Source: Spirosoma rhododendri (GTDB lineage Bacteria; Bacteroidota; Bacteroidia; Cytophagales; Spirosomataceae). Taken from it: a stretch of DNA of 64,000 nucleotides. Of the stretch, positions 1-9,219 are shown piece by piece. The stretch lies in the NCBI RefSeq assembly GCF_012849055.1, contig NZ_CP051677.1:1178001-1242000 (forward strand). The letters are read 5' to 3'. The position numbers and the translations under genes are program-made. Under the pieces are notes generated by a model that did not search any database, was not told where the DNA came from, and worked only from the letters and a program-made list of their open reading frames with translations. Each line of letters opens with the position of its first letter. Positions within the stretch are counted from its first letter, which is position 1.

Positions 1-1
1 C

Positions 2-1225
2 GAACTGGTGGCCGTGGCCGATCTGTACGACGGGCGGCTCGAACACGCCAAGACGGCGTTCGGTAAAGACAAAGCCCTGTTTACGACCCGTGACTACCGC
101 GAAATTCTGGCCCGCCCCGACGTCGACGCGGTAATCGTCGTAGTACCCGACCATTGGCACGATCACATCACGATCGCGGCTCTGAACGCGGGCAAACACG
201 TGTACTGCGAGAAACCGATGGTGCAGCACCTTAACGAAGGCAAAGCCGTCATCAACGCGTGGAAGAAGTCGGGTAAGACGATGCAGGTGGGCAGTCAGCG
301 GATCAGCAGCGCAGCTTTTCAGGAAGCCAAGCGTATGGTGCAGGCAGGCGACATTGGGGAGATTAATTACATCGAATCCAACAACGATCGGTTCAGCGCC
401 ATCGGAGCCTGGAACTACTCGGTACCACCCGATGCTTCAACCCAAACCGTCGACTGGGACCGGTTTCTCGGTGATGCGCCAAAACGTCCGTTCGACGCTA
501 ACCGTTTTTTCCGCTGGCGCAACTACCGCGACTACGGTACCGGCGTCGCGGGCGACCTATTCGTTCACCTGATTACGGGCGTACATTACGTTACGAATAC
601 GCTGGGGCCGACCCGTATTTTTTCGTCGGGAAATCTGGCGTACTGGAAGGAAGGGCGCGACGTGCCCGACATCATGACGAGCATTATGGACTACCCCAAA
701 ACGGCAGAACATAATGCCTTCCAGATGGTGCTGCGGGTCAACTTTGCCAACGCGGGACGTATTAACGACGTGACGCGCATCATCGGCAATGAGGGACAGA
801 TTGAGTTCTCGGAAAACAACCTGATCCTGACCAAGAAGAAGCTGCCCGTCGCGCCCGGCTACGGCGGCTACGACAGTTTCTTTACGTTCACCGAACCCGT
901 GCAGCAGGAATTCGTCAAGCAGTACGACGCCAAATACCCGCCCGATACGCGTAAGGCTGAACCCGTACAAGAGGTCAAATTTGAGTCGCCGAAGGACGAC
1001 GATCCGCACGCCAATCACTTCGCCGATTTTTTCAAGAATGTTCGCGAAGGCAGTCAGGGTACGATCGAAGACCCCGTTTTCGGCTTCCGGGCCGCGGCCC
1101 CGGTGCTGGCCTGCAACGAAAGCTACTTTACGCAGAAAGTCGTTGACTGGGACCCGGTTACGATGACACAAACAAATGCCGCTACGAAAGCACCACAAAA
1201 GGTGATGGCGAAAAAGAAGAAATAG
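2..1225 (+). CDS. Gfo/Idh/MocA family oxidoreductase, 5' end cut off
   Basis: NAD(P)-dependent oxidoreductase of the Gfo/Idh/MocA family, which act mostly on sugars and sugar derivatives. The reading frame is open from base 2, so the true start and the glycine-rich first strand of the Rossmann fold lie outside the window; the GTG at 8 is an internal codon. Visible are the DVDAVIVVVPDHWH strand-turn that closes the nucleotide-binding half and, about 30 residues later, the CEKPM motif whose lysine is the usual catalytic residue of the family. The rest fits the alpha/beta substrate-binding half. The protein ends in a lysine-rich tail (KKKK). About 407 residues are visible. The substrate cannot be told from sequence. 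A hairpin terminator follows directly, so this is the last gene of its transcript. Confidence 0.88.
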   Translation, partial: ELVAVADLYDGRLEHAKTAFGKDKALFTTRDYREILARPDVDAVIVVVPDHWHDHITIAALNAGKHVYCEKPMVQHLNEGKAVINAWKKSGKTMQVGSQRISSAAFQEAKRMVQAGDIGEINYIESNNDRFSAIGAWNYSVPPDASTQTVDWDRFLGDAPKRPFDANRFFRWRNYRDYGTGVAGDLFVHLITGVHYVTNTLGPTRIFSSGNLAYWKEGRDVPDIMTSIMDYPKTAEHNAFQMVLRVNFANAGRINDVTRIIGNEGQIEFSENNLILTKKKLPVAPGYGGYDSFFTFTEPVQQEFVKQYDAKYPPDTRKAEPVQEVKFESPKDDDPHANHFADFFKNVREGSQGTIEDPVFGFRAAAPVLACNESYFTQKVVDWDPVTMTQTNAATKAPQKVMAKKKK

Positions 1226-1242
1226 CGAACAGTATGTTGTTG

Positions 1243-1276
1243 GTAAGGCGGGGCCACTGCTCCGCCTTACTTTTTG
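1243..1276 (+). terminator. Rho-independent terminator after the oxidoreductase
   Basis: A perfect 9-bp stem (gtaaggcgg / ccgccttac) is followed by a run of five T. It lies 17 bases after the stop of the oxidoreductase and ends just before the ATG of the next gene. Confidence 0.75.
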
Positions 1277-1279
1277 TAT

Positions 1280-1939
1280 ATGCCCCCAAAACGCTGGCTT
1301 TGGCCGACGCTCGCTCTGTTACTAATTGGCTGGATCGCCGTTGATCTGTCCGTTCCCCGCAAACACAGCATCCGACAGTTTGACCCGTTGGCCGTCGCCC
1401 GGCTCGAAACGGCGATGTGGCGGTCGTATTATGACAAGAATCCGGTATTGCTGTTCTGGCAGTTGGCGGGCGGGTTACGGCAACAATTTCACGCACCATT
1501 CTGGCGGTCGTTCGGGCTGGGTTTTCAGGCAACCAAAGCGGCTTTCGTGTTCAAACGCGGTCAGTCGAACGCCGATTATCAGCAGGCCCTTCCGGAGCTG
1601 ACGACCTACTACCACAACATTCAGGAACTGACGGCCGAACCGTTCACAATACCCGACATGGCTCGCGAAGAGCTCAACTGGTGGATCGTCCATCGGCAGC
1701 GCGACCGCTATTCGTATGCCGACCTCGCCAACGCCCTCGACACCACGGCCGCCGTGCTGTACCGACAACCGGCGTCGTCATTCACCCGGTACGGACAACT
1801 ACGGGCCGAAGCCATGCGCCTGTGCGACGAAGCCGGGCGTGGTGCTACCGAGGCCGACTGGCAGCGCATCGAACACGTACTAAACCAGGCATGGGGCGAA
1901 TTACACCGGGTCGTAGTGGTAAAATCGGCAAATCAATAG
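1280..1939 (+). CDS. Membrane-anchored protein of unknown function
   Basis: 219 residues from ATG 1280; an in-frame TTG at 1274 is an unlikely start. Residues about 5-22 (WLWPTLALLLIGWIAVDL) form one hydrophobic segment, an uncleaved anchor or signal, followed by a soluble, mostly helical domain rich in Trp, Tyr and Arg. No cysteine follows the hydrophobic part, so it is not a lipoprotein. I recognise no catalytic motif and no family. It begins straight after a terminator and is followed by a 119-base gap, so it may be monocistronic. Codon use resembles its neighbours, which argues for a real gene. Confidence 0.7.
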   Translation: MPPKRWLWPTLALLLIGWIAVDLSVPRKHSIRQFDPLAVARLETAMWRSYYDKNPVLLFWQLAGGLRQQFHAPFWRSFGLGFQATKAAFVFKRGQSNADYQQALPELTTYYHNIQELTAEPFTIPDMAREELNWWIVHRQRDRYSYADLANALDTTAAVLYRQPASSFTRYGQLRAEAMRLCDEAGRGATEADWQRIEHVLNQAWGELHRVVVVKSANQ

Positions 1940-1950
1940 ACCAGCATCGG

Positions 1951-1998
1951 CGGTTTACAGTTTATAGATCACGGTTTACGGTGGCCACCGTGGCGCGG
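1951..1998 (+). repeat. Dispersed intergenic repeat, copy A
   Basis: The stretch joins a CGGTTTACAG/CGGTTTACGG motif to ggccaccgtggcgcgg. A near-identical ggtcaccgtggcgcgg end with the same CGGTTTACAG start occurs in reverse orientation at 6186-6226, and shorter relatives lie at 3123-3156 and 6037-6072. All lie in gaps between genes. Confidence 0.55.
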
Positions 1999-2058
1999 TC
2001 CGACAGGTCTGTATTCAACGCCCGACAGATACGCCGTAATACGGGTTGATTCTTCTCT

Positions 2059-3102
2059 ATGCAATTAACGATCTCGACTGAAAATCCGCTGGAGTGGCTG
2101 GTCAAAACGGCCAATCTGGCTCCGGTTCCGCTGTTGCACGCGCAGGTGATGCCCGTGATGGCCAAAGCGGTGCTGGAAGCTGCCGACAAGGGGGTATTCA
2201 AAGCCGCCGGAGCCGGTCCGCAGACGCTCGATCAGCTAACACAGGCTCTGAACCTGAACCGCAAAGCACTCGGTGAACTGTTGGGTCTGTTAACGGCCAT
2301 GCACTACTTCACCTACAAAAACGAGCTGTTTGAACTGACGCCAATGGCCCGCCGGTTTGCCTTCCCCGACGACCCTATGTCGGTGCACGGCATGATGGTG
2401 TTCAACAACCGCGTGGCCTGGCATTGGCTCGATCACCTGGGCGACTACCTCGAAACAGGTAAGGGTATCCACTACCACGACAGCCTGACGACCGACGAAT
2501 GGCAGTATTACCAGGAAGCGATGGTAGCCGCGACAAGCACGGAAGCCAAAGAGTTTGGCCGTCGAGCACCGGTTCCGAAAACGGCCACGCGGATGCTCGA
2601 CATTGGTGGGTCGCACGGGCAGCATTCGGTAGTGCTCTGCAAAAAAATACCCGCCCTGACGTCGACCATCCTCGACCTACCCCCGGCCATCGAACAGGCG
2701 AGACCCCTGCTGGAACGGCAGGGCATGGGCGACCGGGTACAGTACCAGCCGGGCAACGCGCTCACCGACGATTTTGGCACCGATGCTTATGACATTATCC
2801 TGCTATCGAGTCTGGCTCATCACTTCACAGCCGGGCAGAATCAGCACGTGACCGACAAGGTGGCAAAAGCGTTGCGGCCGGGTGGCGTGTTTATCGTCAA
2901 CGAGTTCATCCGGCCCGAAACCGGCAGCAAACCCGAACTAATCGGCAGCAGCACGGATCTTTTTTACGGACTAAGCAGTACTGCCGGAAATTACTCTATC
3001 GCTGAAATACAGGGGTGGCAACAACAGGCGGGTTTAAAGAAGCATAAAGTCATCTGGTACCGCACTCTCCCCGGCCGGGCGATGGTAGTAGCCAAAAAGT
3101 AA
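2059..3102 (+). CDS. SAM-dependent O-methyltransferase (plant-type/hydroxyneurosporene-like)
   Basis: 347-residue methyltransferase of the two-domain O-methyltransferase family, which moves a methyl group from S-adenosylmethionine to a small hydroxylated molecule. Residues about 30-110 form the winged-helix dimerisation domain (LLGLLTAMHYF and FELTPMARRF are typical). The Rossmann catalytic domain follows: motif I is MLDIGGSHGQHS near residue 185, the acidic residue that ends the next strand is in TILDLPP, and the LRPGGVFIVNEF segment is the usual post-motif strand. ATG 2059 is the first start after the repeat-containing gap. The substrate is unknown. Neighbours (HAD nucleotidase, SDR) give no pathway clue. 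Confidence 0.85.
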   Translation: MQLTISTENPLEWLVKTANLAPVPLLHAQVMPVMAKAVLEAADKGVFKAAGAGPQTLDQLTQALNLNRKALGELLGLLTAMHYFTYKNELFELTPMARRFAFPDDPMSVHGMMVFNNRVAWHWLDHLGDYLETGKGIHYHDSLTTDEWQYYQEAMVAATSTEAKEFGRRAPVPKTATRMLDIGGSHGQHSVVLCKKIPALTSTILDLPPAIEQARPLLERQGMGDRVQYQPGNALTDDFGTDAYDIILLSSLAHHFTAGQNQHVTDKVAKALRPGGVFIVNEFIRPETGSKPELIGSSTDLFYGLSSTAGNYSIAEIQGWQQQAGLKKHKVIWYRTLPGRAMVVAKK

Positions 3103-3115
3103 CCGGGTGTACACG

Positions 3116-3123
3116 TACTTTTG
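3116..3123 (+). promoter_or_regulatory. Bacteroidetes -7 box (TACTTTTG) for the HAD nucleotidase gene
   Basis: TACTTTTG is a full match to the Bacteroidetes sigma-70 -7 consensus TAnnTTTG and lies 53 bases before ATG 3176, in the gap after the methyltransferase. Confidence 0.6.
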
Positions 3124-3175
3124 TGGCGACCACCGCGTGGCGTAAACCGTAAACTGACTATCGAAACCCGATCTT

Positions 3176-3874
3176 ATGCCTGCCCCATACAAGCATCTTT
3201 TCTTTGATCTCGATCACACGCTCTGGGATTTCGACCGAAACTCCGCTGAGTCGATTGCTGAATTGTATGACACCTTCGCGCTGATCGACCTGGGCATTTC
3301 ATCGGTCGACACGTTCAGCAATCATTTTATCCGCATCAACAAGCAGCTCTGGGCCGACTACGACAAGAATCTGATTACACACGGCTACATCCGTGAGAAT
3401 CGGTTTCCGATGGTATTTCAGGCAATGGGCGTCGAGTGTGGTGACATACACGTAGCCATGAACGACGAATACCTTCGCCTGCTACCCCGCAAGAAACACC
3501 TCCTCGACTCGGCGCAGGACGTACTCGATTACCTGCACAACCGCTACCAGATGCACATCATCACCAACGGTTTCGCAGACATTCAGGCAATCAAACTGGA
3601 AAGCTCGGGCATCACGCATTACTTCGAACACGTCATTACCAACGGTATTGTCAACGCGAAAAAACCCGACCCGGCCATCTTTCGGTATGCGCTGGACATT
3701 AGCGGAGCCAACGCGTCGGAGAGTCTGATGATCGGTGATAATTACGAAGCCGACATTCTGGGGGGCAAACGCGCCGGACTCGATACGCTGTTCTACAATC
3801 AGGCCGGTACACCCGTCGATGAGCCGCCGACCTATACCATTCAACACTGGCGCGAACTGATGGCGATTCTATAA
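3176..3874 (+). CDS. yjjG: YjjG-type HAD hydrolase, noncanonical pyrimidine nucleotidase
   Basis: 232-residue haloacid dehalogenase phosphatase matching the YjjG/YfnB subgroup, whose E. coli member dephosphorylates noncanonical pyrimidine nucleotides. All four HAD motifs are present: DLDHTLWDF near residue 11 (nucleophile Asp and acid Asp), the ITNGF threonine strand near residue 125, the lysine in KKPDPAIF near 163, and [11 protein letters not shown] near 188 for magnesium binding. A helical cap lies between motifs I and II. It starts 53 bases after a good -7 box and is followed after 28 bases by an SDR gene on the same strand, so the two may share a transcript. The subfamily is a similarity judgement; the HAD assignment is secure. 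Confidence 0.85.
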   Translation: MPAPYKHLFFDLDHTLWDFDRNSAESIAELYDTFALIDLGISSVDTFSNHFIRINKQLWADYDKNLITHGYIRENRFPMVFQAMGVECGDIHVAMNDEYLRLLPRKKHLLDSAQDVLDYLHNRYQMHIITNGFADIQAIKLESSGITHYFEHVITNGIVNAKKPDPAIFRYALDISGANASESLMIGDNYEADILGGKRAGLDTLFYNQAGTPVDEPPTYTIQHWRELMAIL

Positions 3875-3902
3875 CGCATCAGCACGCTCAAAAAGCCAAC
3901 GC

Positions 3903-4682
3903 ATGACTTTCGATAACACAACTGCCCTCGTCACAGGGGGTGCCTCGGGGCTGGGCGAAGCCACCGTCAGGATGCTGGCCGCGCAGGGAGCCAACGTCAT
4001 TATCGCCGATCTGAATCAGGAGCGTGGCTACGCTTTGGCAGACGAGCTGGGCAAGCGGGTACGCTTCTGCCTAACCAACGTCACTGACGAAAGCGACGTA
4101 CAGGCGGCTATCAACCGGGCCGTCGATACGTTCGGTGGATTGCACATCAACGTCAACTGCGCGGGAGTAGCCGAAGCCCGCAAGACGCTCGGCAAGGTCG
4201 ATGGCGTGTATGGGGCGCACTCGCTGGCGGCTTTCCAGAAAGTGATTGCCGTCAACCTGATCGGTACGTTCAACGCTATTCGGCTATCGGCCATGGCCAT
4301 GGAGCGCAACGAACCGAATGCCGAAAGAGAGCGGGGCGTTATCATCAGCACGGCCTCGGTTGCGGCTTTCGACGGGCAGATGGGGCAGGCCGCTTATTCG
4401 GCGTCGAAGGGCGGTATCGTCGGGATGACGTTGCCCATCGCCCGCGATCTCGCCCGGTCGGGTATTCGCGTGATGACCATTGCACCCGGCTTGTTCGAGA
4501 CGCCCCTGCTGGCGTCGCTACCCGAAGAAGCACGGCTATCGCTGGGGCAGCAGGTACCGTTCCCGTCGCGGCTCGGCCGCCCGGCGGAATACGCCCAACT
4601 GGCAAAAAGTATTATCGAAAACGCCATGCTCAACGGCGAAGTCATCCGCTTGGATGGCGCTATCCGCATGGGGCCCAAATAG
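3903..4682 (+). CDS. Short-chain dehydrogenase, 3-hydroxyacyl-CoA dehydrogenase type 2-like
   Basis: 259-residue classical SDR. The cofactor motif [10 protein letters not shown] is near residue 10, the structural NCAGV motif near 87, the catalytic serine in STASVAAF, and the Tyr-x-x-x-Lys pair in YSASKGG near residue 160. The segment after the [11 protein letters not shown] helix ([16 protein letters not shown]) and the C-terminus resemble HSD17B10-type 3-hydroxyacyl-CoA dehydrogenases, which oxidise hydroxyacyl-CoA intermediates of fatty acid and branched-chain amino acid breakdown with NAD. ATG 3903 lies 28 bases after the nucleotidase stop. A repeat-filled gap follows. Class is certain, exact substrate is inference. 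Confidence 0.85.
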   Translation: MTFDNTTALVTGGASGLGEATVRMLAAQGANVIIADLNQERGYALADELGKRVRFCLTNVTDESDVQAAINRAVDTFGGLHINVNCAGVAEARKTLGKVDGVYGAHSLAAFQKVIAVNLIGTFNAIRLSAMAMERNEPNAERERGVIISTASVAAFDGQMGQAAYSASKGGIVGMTLPIARDLARSGIRVMTIAPGLFETPLLASLPEEARLSLGQQVPFPSRLGRPAEYAQLAKSIIENAMLNGEVIRLDGAIRMGPK

Positions 4683-4690
4683 TGCTGATG

Positions 4691-4873
4691 TAGTTGTGTA
4701 GCCTGGACCGGCCCGCCGGCGCGGCTCCAGGTCCGGGTGGGCGCGTAGCGACCGAAAAAGCTACCGCCTGGCATAGTTACCCTGACGAGCACCCGGACGT
4801 GGATCGCTCCGGCGCACCGGTCCAGGCTACACGGACGCTCCTTTCAGATATGGACGTCTGGGCTACACAACTA
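4691..4873. repeat. Nested intergenic inverted repeat (44-bp arms plus outer 13-bp arms)
   Basis: Between the convergent SDR and aminotransferase genes. 4696-4739 and 4789-4832 are imperfect inverted copies of about 44 bp; their outer 16 bases (gtgtagcctggaccgg / ccggtccaggctacac) match perfectly. tagttgtgtagcc at 4691-4703 also pairs perfectly with ggctacacaacta at 4861-4873, so the left arm has two alternative right partners. There is no T-run, so a plain terminator does not explain it. Confidence 0.8.
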
Positions 4874-4888
4874 ACAGGCTATCCGTAG

Positions 4889-6031
4889 CTACAACTTACT
4901 CAATCGCTCGGCGGCTTCCTGGATGACGTCGTCGGTTTTAGCGAAGCAGAAGCGGAGAATGTGGTAGTCGTTCTGCTGGTGGTAGAATACCGATGTTGGA
5001 ATCGAGGCCACGCCGATCTCTTTCGTCAGTCGAATAGCCAAGTCGTAATCTGGCTCATCGGTGATCGCGTCGTAGGCGACGCACTGAAAAAAGCTGCCCT
5101 CGGCGGGTGTGGATCGAAACCGGCTATTGGCGATGCCAGCCAGAAACAGATCCCGTTTGCGCTGGTAGAAAGCGGGGAGTTGCTGGTAGCGGGCCGGTTC
5201 AGCCAAATAGTCGGCAATGGCGTATTGCATGGGCGTAACGGTGCTAAACGTGACATACTGGTGAATCTTACGAAACGCAGCTGTCAGTGGGGCTGAGGCC
5301 AGACAATACCCGATCTTCCAGCCCGTGATGTGAAACGTCTTCCCAAACGATCCAACCACGAACGTGCGGTCGCGCAGCACCGGATGCGTCATCAATGACT
5401 GATGCGTGCGCCCGTCGAACAGGATATGCTCGTAGACTTCATCACTGACCAGCCAAATGTTGCGGTCCTGCACCAGTCGGGCCAGTTGATCGAGGTCGTC
5501 GCGGGTCCAGCAGCGCCCGGTCGGGTTGTGCGGGGTGTTGACCATGATCAGCCGTGTACGGTCCGTAATGGCCTCTTCCACCACCGACCAGTCGACGGCG
5601 TAGTCGGGCGGGGTTAGCGTGATGTAGACGGGTATGCCACCGTTCAGGTCGATGGTCGGCACGTAGCTGTCGTAAGCCGGTTCAAACACAATCACTTCAT
5701 CGCCGGGCTGCACCACTGCTGTAACAGCCGCAAAAATCGCTTCCGTTGCCCCCGACACAATCGTGACCTCCGTATCAGGATCATAACTAACCCCGTACTG
5801 CTCCGCCGTTTTCTGCGCCAGCCGCTCCCGTAACACCGGTACACCCGTCATCGGCGCATACTGATTCCGGCCCGCCCGCATATGTTCGTCGACCAGTGCC
5901 GTCAGCGCGGGGTCGCAGTCGAAGCCGGGAAAGCCCTGCGACAGATTCAGTGCCCCCGTCTCCGTCGCCAGTTGCGACATCACGGTGAAAATGGTCGTTC
6001 CCACGCGGGGTAGTTTATCAGGGAGTAGCAC
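4889..6031 (-). CDS. PLP-dependent aminotransferase, methionine aminotransferase type (YbdL-like)
   Basis: 380-residue fold-type I aminotransferase (class I/II). The pyridoxal-phosphate lysine is in SFGKTFHITGWKIGY near residue 230, with the conserved arginine-containing carboxylate site near the C-terminus (HILRFCFAK) and the NTPHNPTGR motif near residue 165. N-terminal GALNLSQGFPGFDCD is typical of the KAT/YbdL group, which transaminates methionine and aromatic 2-oxo acids. Length is normal. It is convergent with the SDR gene, with an inverted-repeat element between them. Family is firm; substrate preference is inferred. Confidence 0.88.
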   Translation of the reverse strand: MLLPDKLPRVGTTIFTVMSQLATETGALNLSQGFPGFDCDPALTALVDEHMRAGRNQYAPMTGVPVLRERLAQKTAEQYGVSYDPDTEVTIVSGATEAIFAAVTAVVQPGDEVIVFEPAYDSYVPTIDLNGGIPVYITLTPPDYAVDWSVVEEAITDRTRLIMVNTPHNPTGRCWTRDDLDQLARLVQDRNIWLVSDEVYEHILFDGRTHQSLMTHPVLRDRTFVVGSFGKTFHITGWKIGYCLASAPLTAAFRKIHQYVTFSTVTPMQYAIADYLAEPARYQQLPAFYQRKRDLFLAGIANSRFRSTPAEGSFFQCVAYDAITDEPDYDLAIRLTKEIGVASIPTSVFYHQQNDYHILRFCFAKTDDVIQEAAERLSKL

Positions 6032-6122
6032 GGTATTCGGTTTTCAGTTTACGGTTTACAGTTTTCGGCGGTCTGACGGGTCGGCACACAGTCGAGCGAA
6101 TAAGCAAGTTACCGCCAAAACG

Positions 6123-6156
6123 CAGAACGACCACCCACAAATGGATGGTCGTTCTG
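6123..6156 (-). terminator. Hairpin after the large TonB receptor gene
   Basis: cagaacgacca pairs with tggtcgttctg (11 bp) in the 200-base gap between the receptor's stop and the aminotransferase start, both on the minus strand. The T-run is weak, so transcription may leak through. Confidence 0.5.
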
Positions 6157-6185
6157 TCTTCTGATCGGTCCGGTGATGCGTCAGC

Positions 6186-6226
6186 CCGCGCCACGGTGAC
6201 CACCGTGGACCGTAATCTGTAAACCG
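6186..6226 (-). repeat. Dispersed intergenic repeat, copy B (inverted)
   Basis: Reverse-strand relative of 1951-1998; it shares the caccgtggcgcgg end and the CGGTTTACAG start. It ends a few bases before the receptor stop codon. Confidence 0.55.
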
Positions 6227-6231
6227 TAACC

Positions 6232-9219
6232 TTAGAAAGATGCCGTTAGGCGGGTGAACAGGAAGCGACCGTTGAAGCCACCCTGGTTCGAGCCAAACAG
6301 GAACCGGCCCCGGTTCGACGCATCACGACCCGACGCGTAATCGACCGAGCCCAGCGCGTTGCGAGGGTCGATATAAATCTGATCGGGGTAGATATCGAAC
6401 AGGTTGTTAGCACCCAGCGACAGACTGACAGCTTTCGTGAAGCGGTAGTTCAGCGTTAGGTCCGTAATCCAGACCGGATTGAATGTCTGATCGATGTACG
6501 GATCACCGGCTTCGTTGCGGGCAAACTGCGAATTGTAGTAGGCACCGCTGGCGTTTTTCGCGTAGGGGTCCAGATTCGTCCGGTTCGTCACCGAGCCAAA
6601 GCGTACCGTCCGCAGCGTTACATCGAACTTGTTGATCGTGTACGACGCGCTCAGGTTGATCTTGTTCTGCGGCTGTCCCGTTTCGAGCAGTGCTACCTGC
6701 GAGCGGTCGAAGAAGATGTTGCGGAACCACGTATCGGGGTTGCCGCCCTTGTTCTCGTTGTTGGCCGCACTATTGATCAGCGTCGACGGGTTCACCGACA
6801 ACACCTTGTTCTGGTTGAAGTTGATAGCCGCCGTCAGCGTCAGTTGACCCGGACCAGCTTTCAGCCGCTCCGTCGCCACGATGTCGATCCCTTTCGTGCG
6901 GGTGTCGGCGGCATTGGCGAAGAAGCGAACGTTATTGATTCCCACGTACTCATTGGCGGCAAAGCCCAGCACCGACCGGCTGAACGCACCCGAATACAGA
7001 ATCCGGTCTTTGATGTCGATCAAGTAGGCGTCAACCGTAATCGTGAACTGCCGACCGATCTGACTCGTCAGACCCAGCGTGTAGTTGACCGACGTTTCGG
7101 GCTTCAGCGCGTCGACACCAATAAACTGCCGGGCAATCGGGTTTTCGTTGTTCACCGTCAGCGTATTCGACGGGTTGCCGCTCACAAACTGCGTACTTGT
7201 GTTCTGGAAATACCGCTGATGCAGGCTCGGCGCGCGGAAGCCGGTGCTGATAGCTCCGCGAATGTTGAGCGCGTCGATCAGCCGCAGGCGACCCGCCAGC
7301 TTACCCGTCACTTTCGAGCCAAAATCCGAGTAGTTCTCGTACCGACCCGCCAGATCGAGCAGCAGTCGGCGGAACAGTTCGCCCTCCACGTCGGCGTACA
7401 GGCTGAAATTGTGCCGGGTGGCGTTGATGGCGTCGGTAGGCTGGTAGCCGGGAAACACCTGCGAACCGGGCAGAGCCAGCGTCGTACCGGGCGATGTACC
7501 GCCAATGGTAAACGGAGCCGTTGGCACAGTCTTGCCGATGCTGGCACCGATGTACGAGTTTGGCTCACCCGCTTCGATCTGGAACTGGTCGCGCCGGTAT
7601 TCGGCACCAGCCGCCAGGTTCAGCCCCGTAATTTCGCCAACCTGCGCGTACAGCCGCGAGAAATCGAGGTTCGTTGTGTTCTGGTTGAACTTCAGCTTAC
7701 CCGCGTAAAAATCCGTTTGCTGCGTGTTGCTGTTGGGCAGCGACGCGTTCCCCGAATTCAGCACGTCGAAGCGGAACGAGTTACGGCCGAACGTGTTGCT
7801 CAGGTCCATGTTCCACTGTCCCAGCTTCGTCTTGTACCCCACCAGCAACGACTGATCGTTGATGATCGACTGAATGGCGGGCAAAAAACCATCGGCGTAG
7901 TACAGTGACCCATCGGCGTTGAGCGGCTGCTGCGAACGCGAGGCCGGTACGCGGTTGTTACCGTAGCCCGTACCCGTGCGGTACGAGGCACCCGCCGTGA
8001 AATACACGCTTCCGTTGACGCCCACCGGCAGCGTACCGTTGACGAACAACCCGTAGTTGCGCGACGACGAGTTACCAATGATCATGTTCTGCCGGTTGTA
8101 GCCCCGCTGGGCGATAATCGCCTGATCGTCGGCGATAAGTTTGGTCCGAAAATCACTTGCGTTTTGGCCCGTTGGTGTCGTTGGAAAACCACCCGACGCA
8201 CCCAGATACTCCGTCGGCGCGTTGTCGGGGCCACTGCGGTTCGTCCGGCCGCGCTCCTGCACCTGCCCGGCGACCGTCAGGCTACCGTTTCTACCGAGTC
8301 GGAAGCCTTTTGAAAAATCGAACTGCAACACGCCCCCGTCGCGCAGCGATTGACTGCGGGGGTCCGAGCCACCACCAATCAGCGGCACGTTGTATTTCAT
8401 GTTGGTGAAACTCTGCCCGGCCGTCAGCGATGCCGTCAGGCCCGTGTAGTTCTTTTTCAGCACGACGTTGATAACGCCCGCAATGGCATCCGAACCATAC
8501 TGCGCAGCCGCTCCGTCGCGCAGCACTTCAATGCGCTCGATAGCCGCTACCGGGATGGCGTTCATGTCGGTACCAACCGAACCACGACCCACCGAACCGT
8601 TAATGTTAACCAGTGCCGTCGTGTGCCGACGCTTGCCGTTAACCAGCACCAGCACCTGATCGGGGCCAAGCCCGCGCAGCGATGCCGGGTCGATGTGGTC
8701 GGTACCATCGGTTACGGTTTGGCGGTTGGAGTTGAACGACGGCGCAACGAAGTTCAGAATCTGACTGACGTCGGTTTGCGCGTAGCCTTTGAGGTCTTTC
8801 GTGCTAATCACGTCGACCGGGGCCACCGTCTGAATGTTGGTGCGGGCTGTAGCAGCACGCGATCCCACGACAACGACTTCGTTGAGCCGCGACGATGATT
8901 CCTGAATAGCCGCGTTGAGTTTAGTCTCCTCTCCCGTCGTTACCGTAACGGGTAGCGTAAGTGCTTCGTAGCCTACGAAGCTGAACCGGACATTGTACGT
9001 ACCGGGGCTAACGTTGAGCCGATACACACCTTCGGCGTCAGCGGTGGCACCGGTACTGCTGCCTACCACCACGACCGTTGCGCCCGGAATCGGCGAACCA
9101 CTCGTCTTGTCGGTGACGCGTCCGGTCAGACCCTGCGCGGCTGCCAGCGAGAGCGCGAAGAGCCAGGCAACTGCGGAAAATACAAATCGTGAAGTTTTAT
9201 AGAAATACAGATTAATCAT
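6232..9219 (-). CDS. TonB-dependent receptor with carboxypeptidase-regulatory N-terminal domain
   Basis: 995-residue outer-membrane beta-barrel importer driven by TonB. After a signal peptide (FVFSAVAWLFALSLAAAQ, about residues 12-29) comes a carboxypeptidase D regulatory-like beta-sandwich (GLTGRVTDKTSGSPIPGA, residues about 30-115). The plug domain follows (VDVISTKDLKGYAQTDVSQ to INVVLKKNYTG, with RGLGPDQVLVLVNGKRR), then the barrel, which ends in the usual aromatic residue (TRLTASF). There is no SusC-type signature and no SusD gene beside it, so it is not a standard polysaccharide-utilisation receptor. The substrate is unknown. It stands alone on the minus strand, with 276 bases of AT-rich DNA upstream. 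Confidence 0.92.
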   Translation of the reverse strand: MINLYFYKTSRFVFSAVAWLFALSLAAAQGLTGRVTDKTSGSPIPGATVVVVGSSTGATADAEGVYRLNVSPGTYNVRFSFVGYEALTLPVTVTTGEETKLNAAIQESSSRLNEVVVVGSRAATARTNIQTVAPVDVISTKDLKGYAQTDVSQILNFVAPSFNSNRQTVTDGTDHIDPASLRGLGPDQVLVLVNGKRRHTTALVNINGSVGRGSVGTDMNAIPVAAIERIEVLRDGAAAQYGSDAIAGVINVVLKKNYTGLTASLTAGQSFTNMKYNVPLIGGGSDPRSQSLRDGGVLQFDFSKGFRLGRNGSLTVAGQVQERGRTNRSGPDNAPTEYLGASGGFPTTPTGQNASDFRTKLIADDQAIIAQRGYNRQNMIIGNSSSRNYGLFVNGTLPVGVNGSVYFTAGASYRTGTGYGNNRVPASRSQQPLNADGSLYYADGFLPAIQSIINDQSLLVGYKTKLGQWNMDLSNTFGRNSFRFDVLNSGNASLPNSNTQQTDFYAGKLKFNQNTTNLDFSRLYAQVGEITGLNLAAGAEYRRDQFQIEAGEPNSYIGASIGKTVPTAPFTIGGTSPGTTLALPGSQVFPGYQPTDAINATRHNFSLYADVEGELFRRLLLDLAGRYENYSDFGSKVTGKLAGRLRLIDALNIRGAISTGFRAPSLHQRYFQNTSTQFVSGNPSNTLTVNNENPIARQFIGVDALKPETSVNYTLGLTSQIGRQFTITVDAYLIDIKDRILYSGAFSRSVLGFAANEYVGINNVRFFANAADTRTKGIDIVATERLKAGPGQLTLTAAINFNQNKVLSVNPSTLINSAANNENKGGNPDTWFRNIFFDRSQVALLETGQPQNKINLSASYTINKFDVTLRTVRFGSVTNRTNLDPYAKNASGAYYNSQFARNEAGDPYIDQTFNPVWITDLTLNYRFTKAVSLSLGANNLFDIYPDQIYIDPRNALGSVDYASGRDASNRGRFLFGSNQGGFNGRFLFTRLTASF

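Noticed and set aside
6844..7908. 354-residue open frame on the plus strand inside the TonB receptor
   Set aside because: Shadow of the receptor gene; Arg/Gln-rich with no motif or promoter.
6232..9219. SusC-type polysaccharide receptor
   Set aside because: No SusD-like lipoprotein or glycan enzymes beside it.
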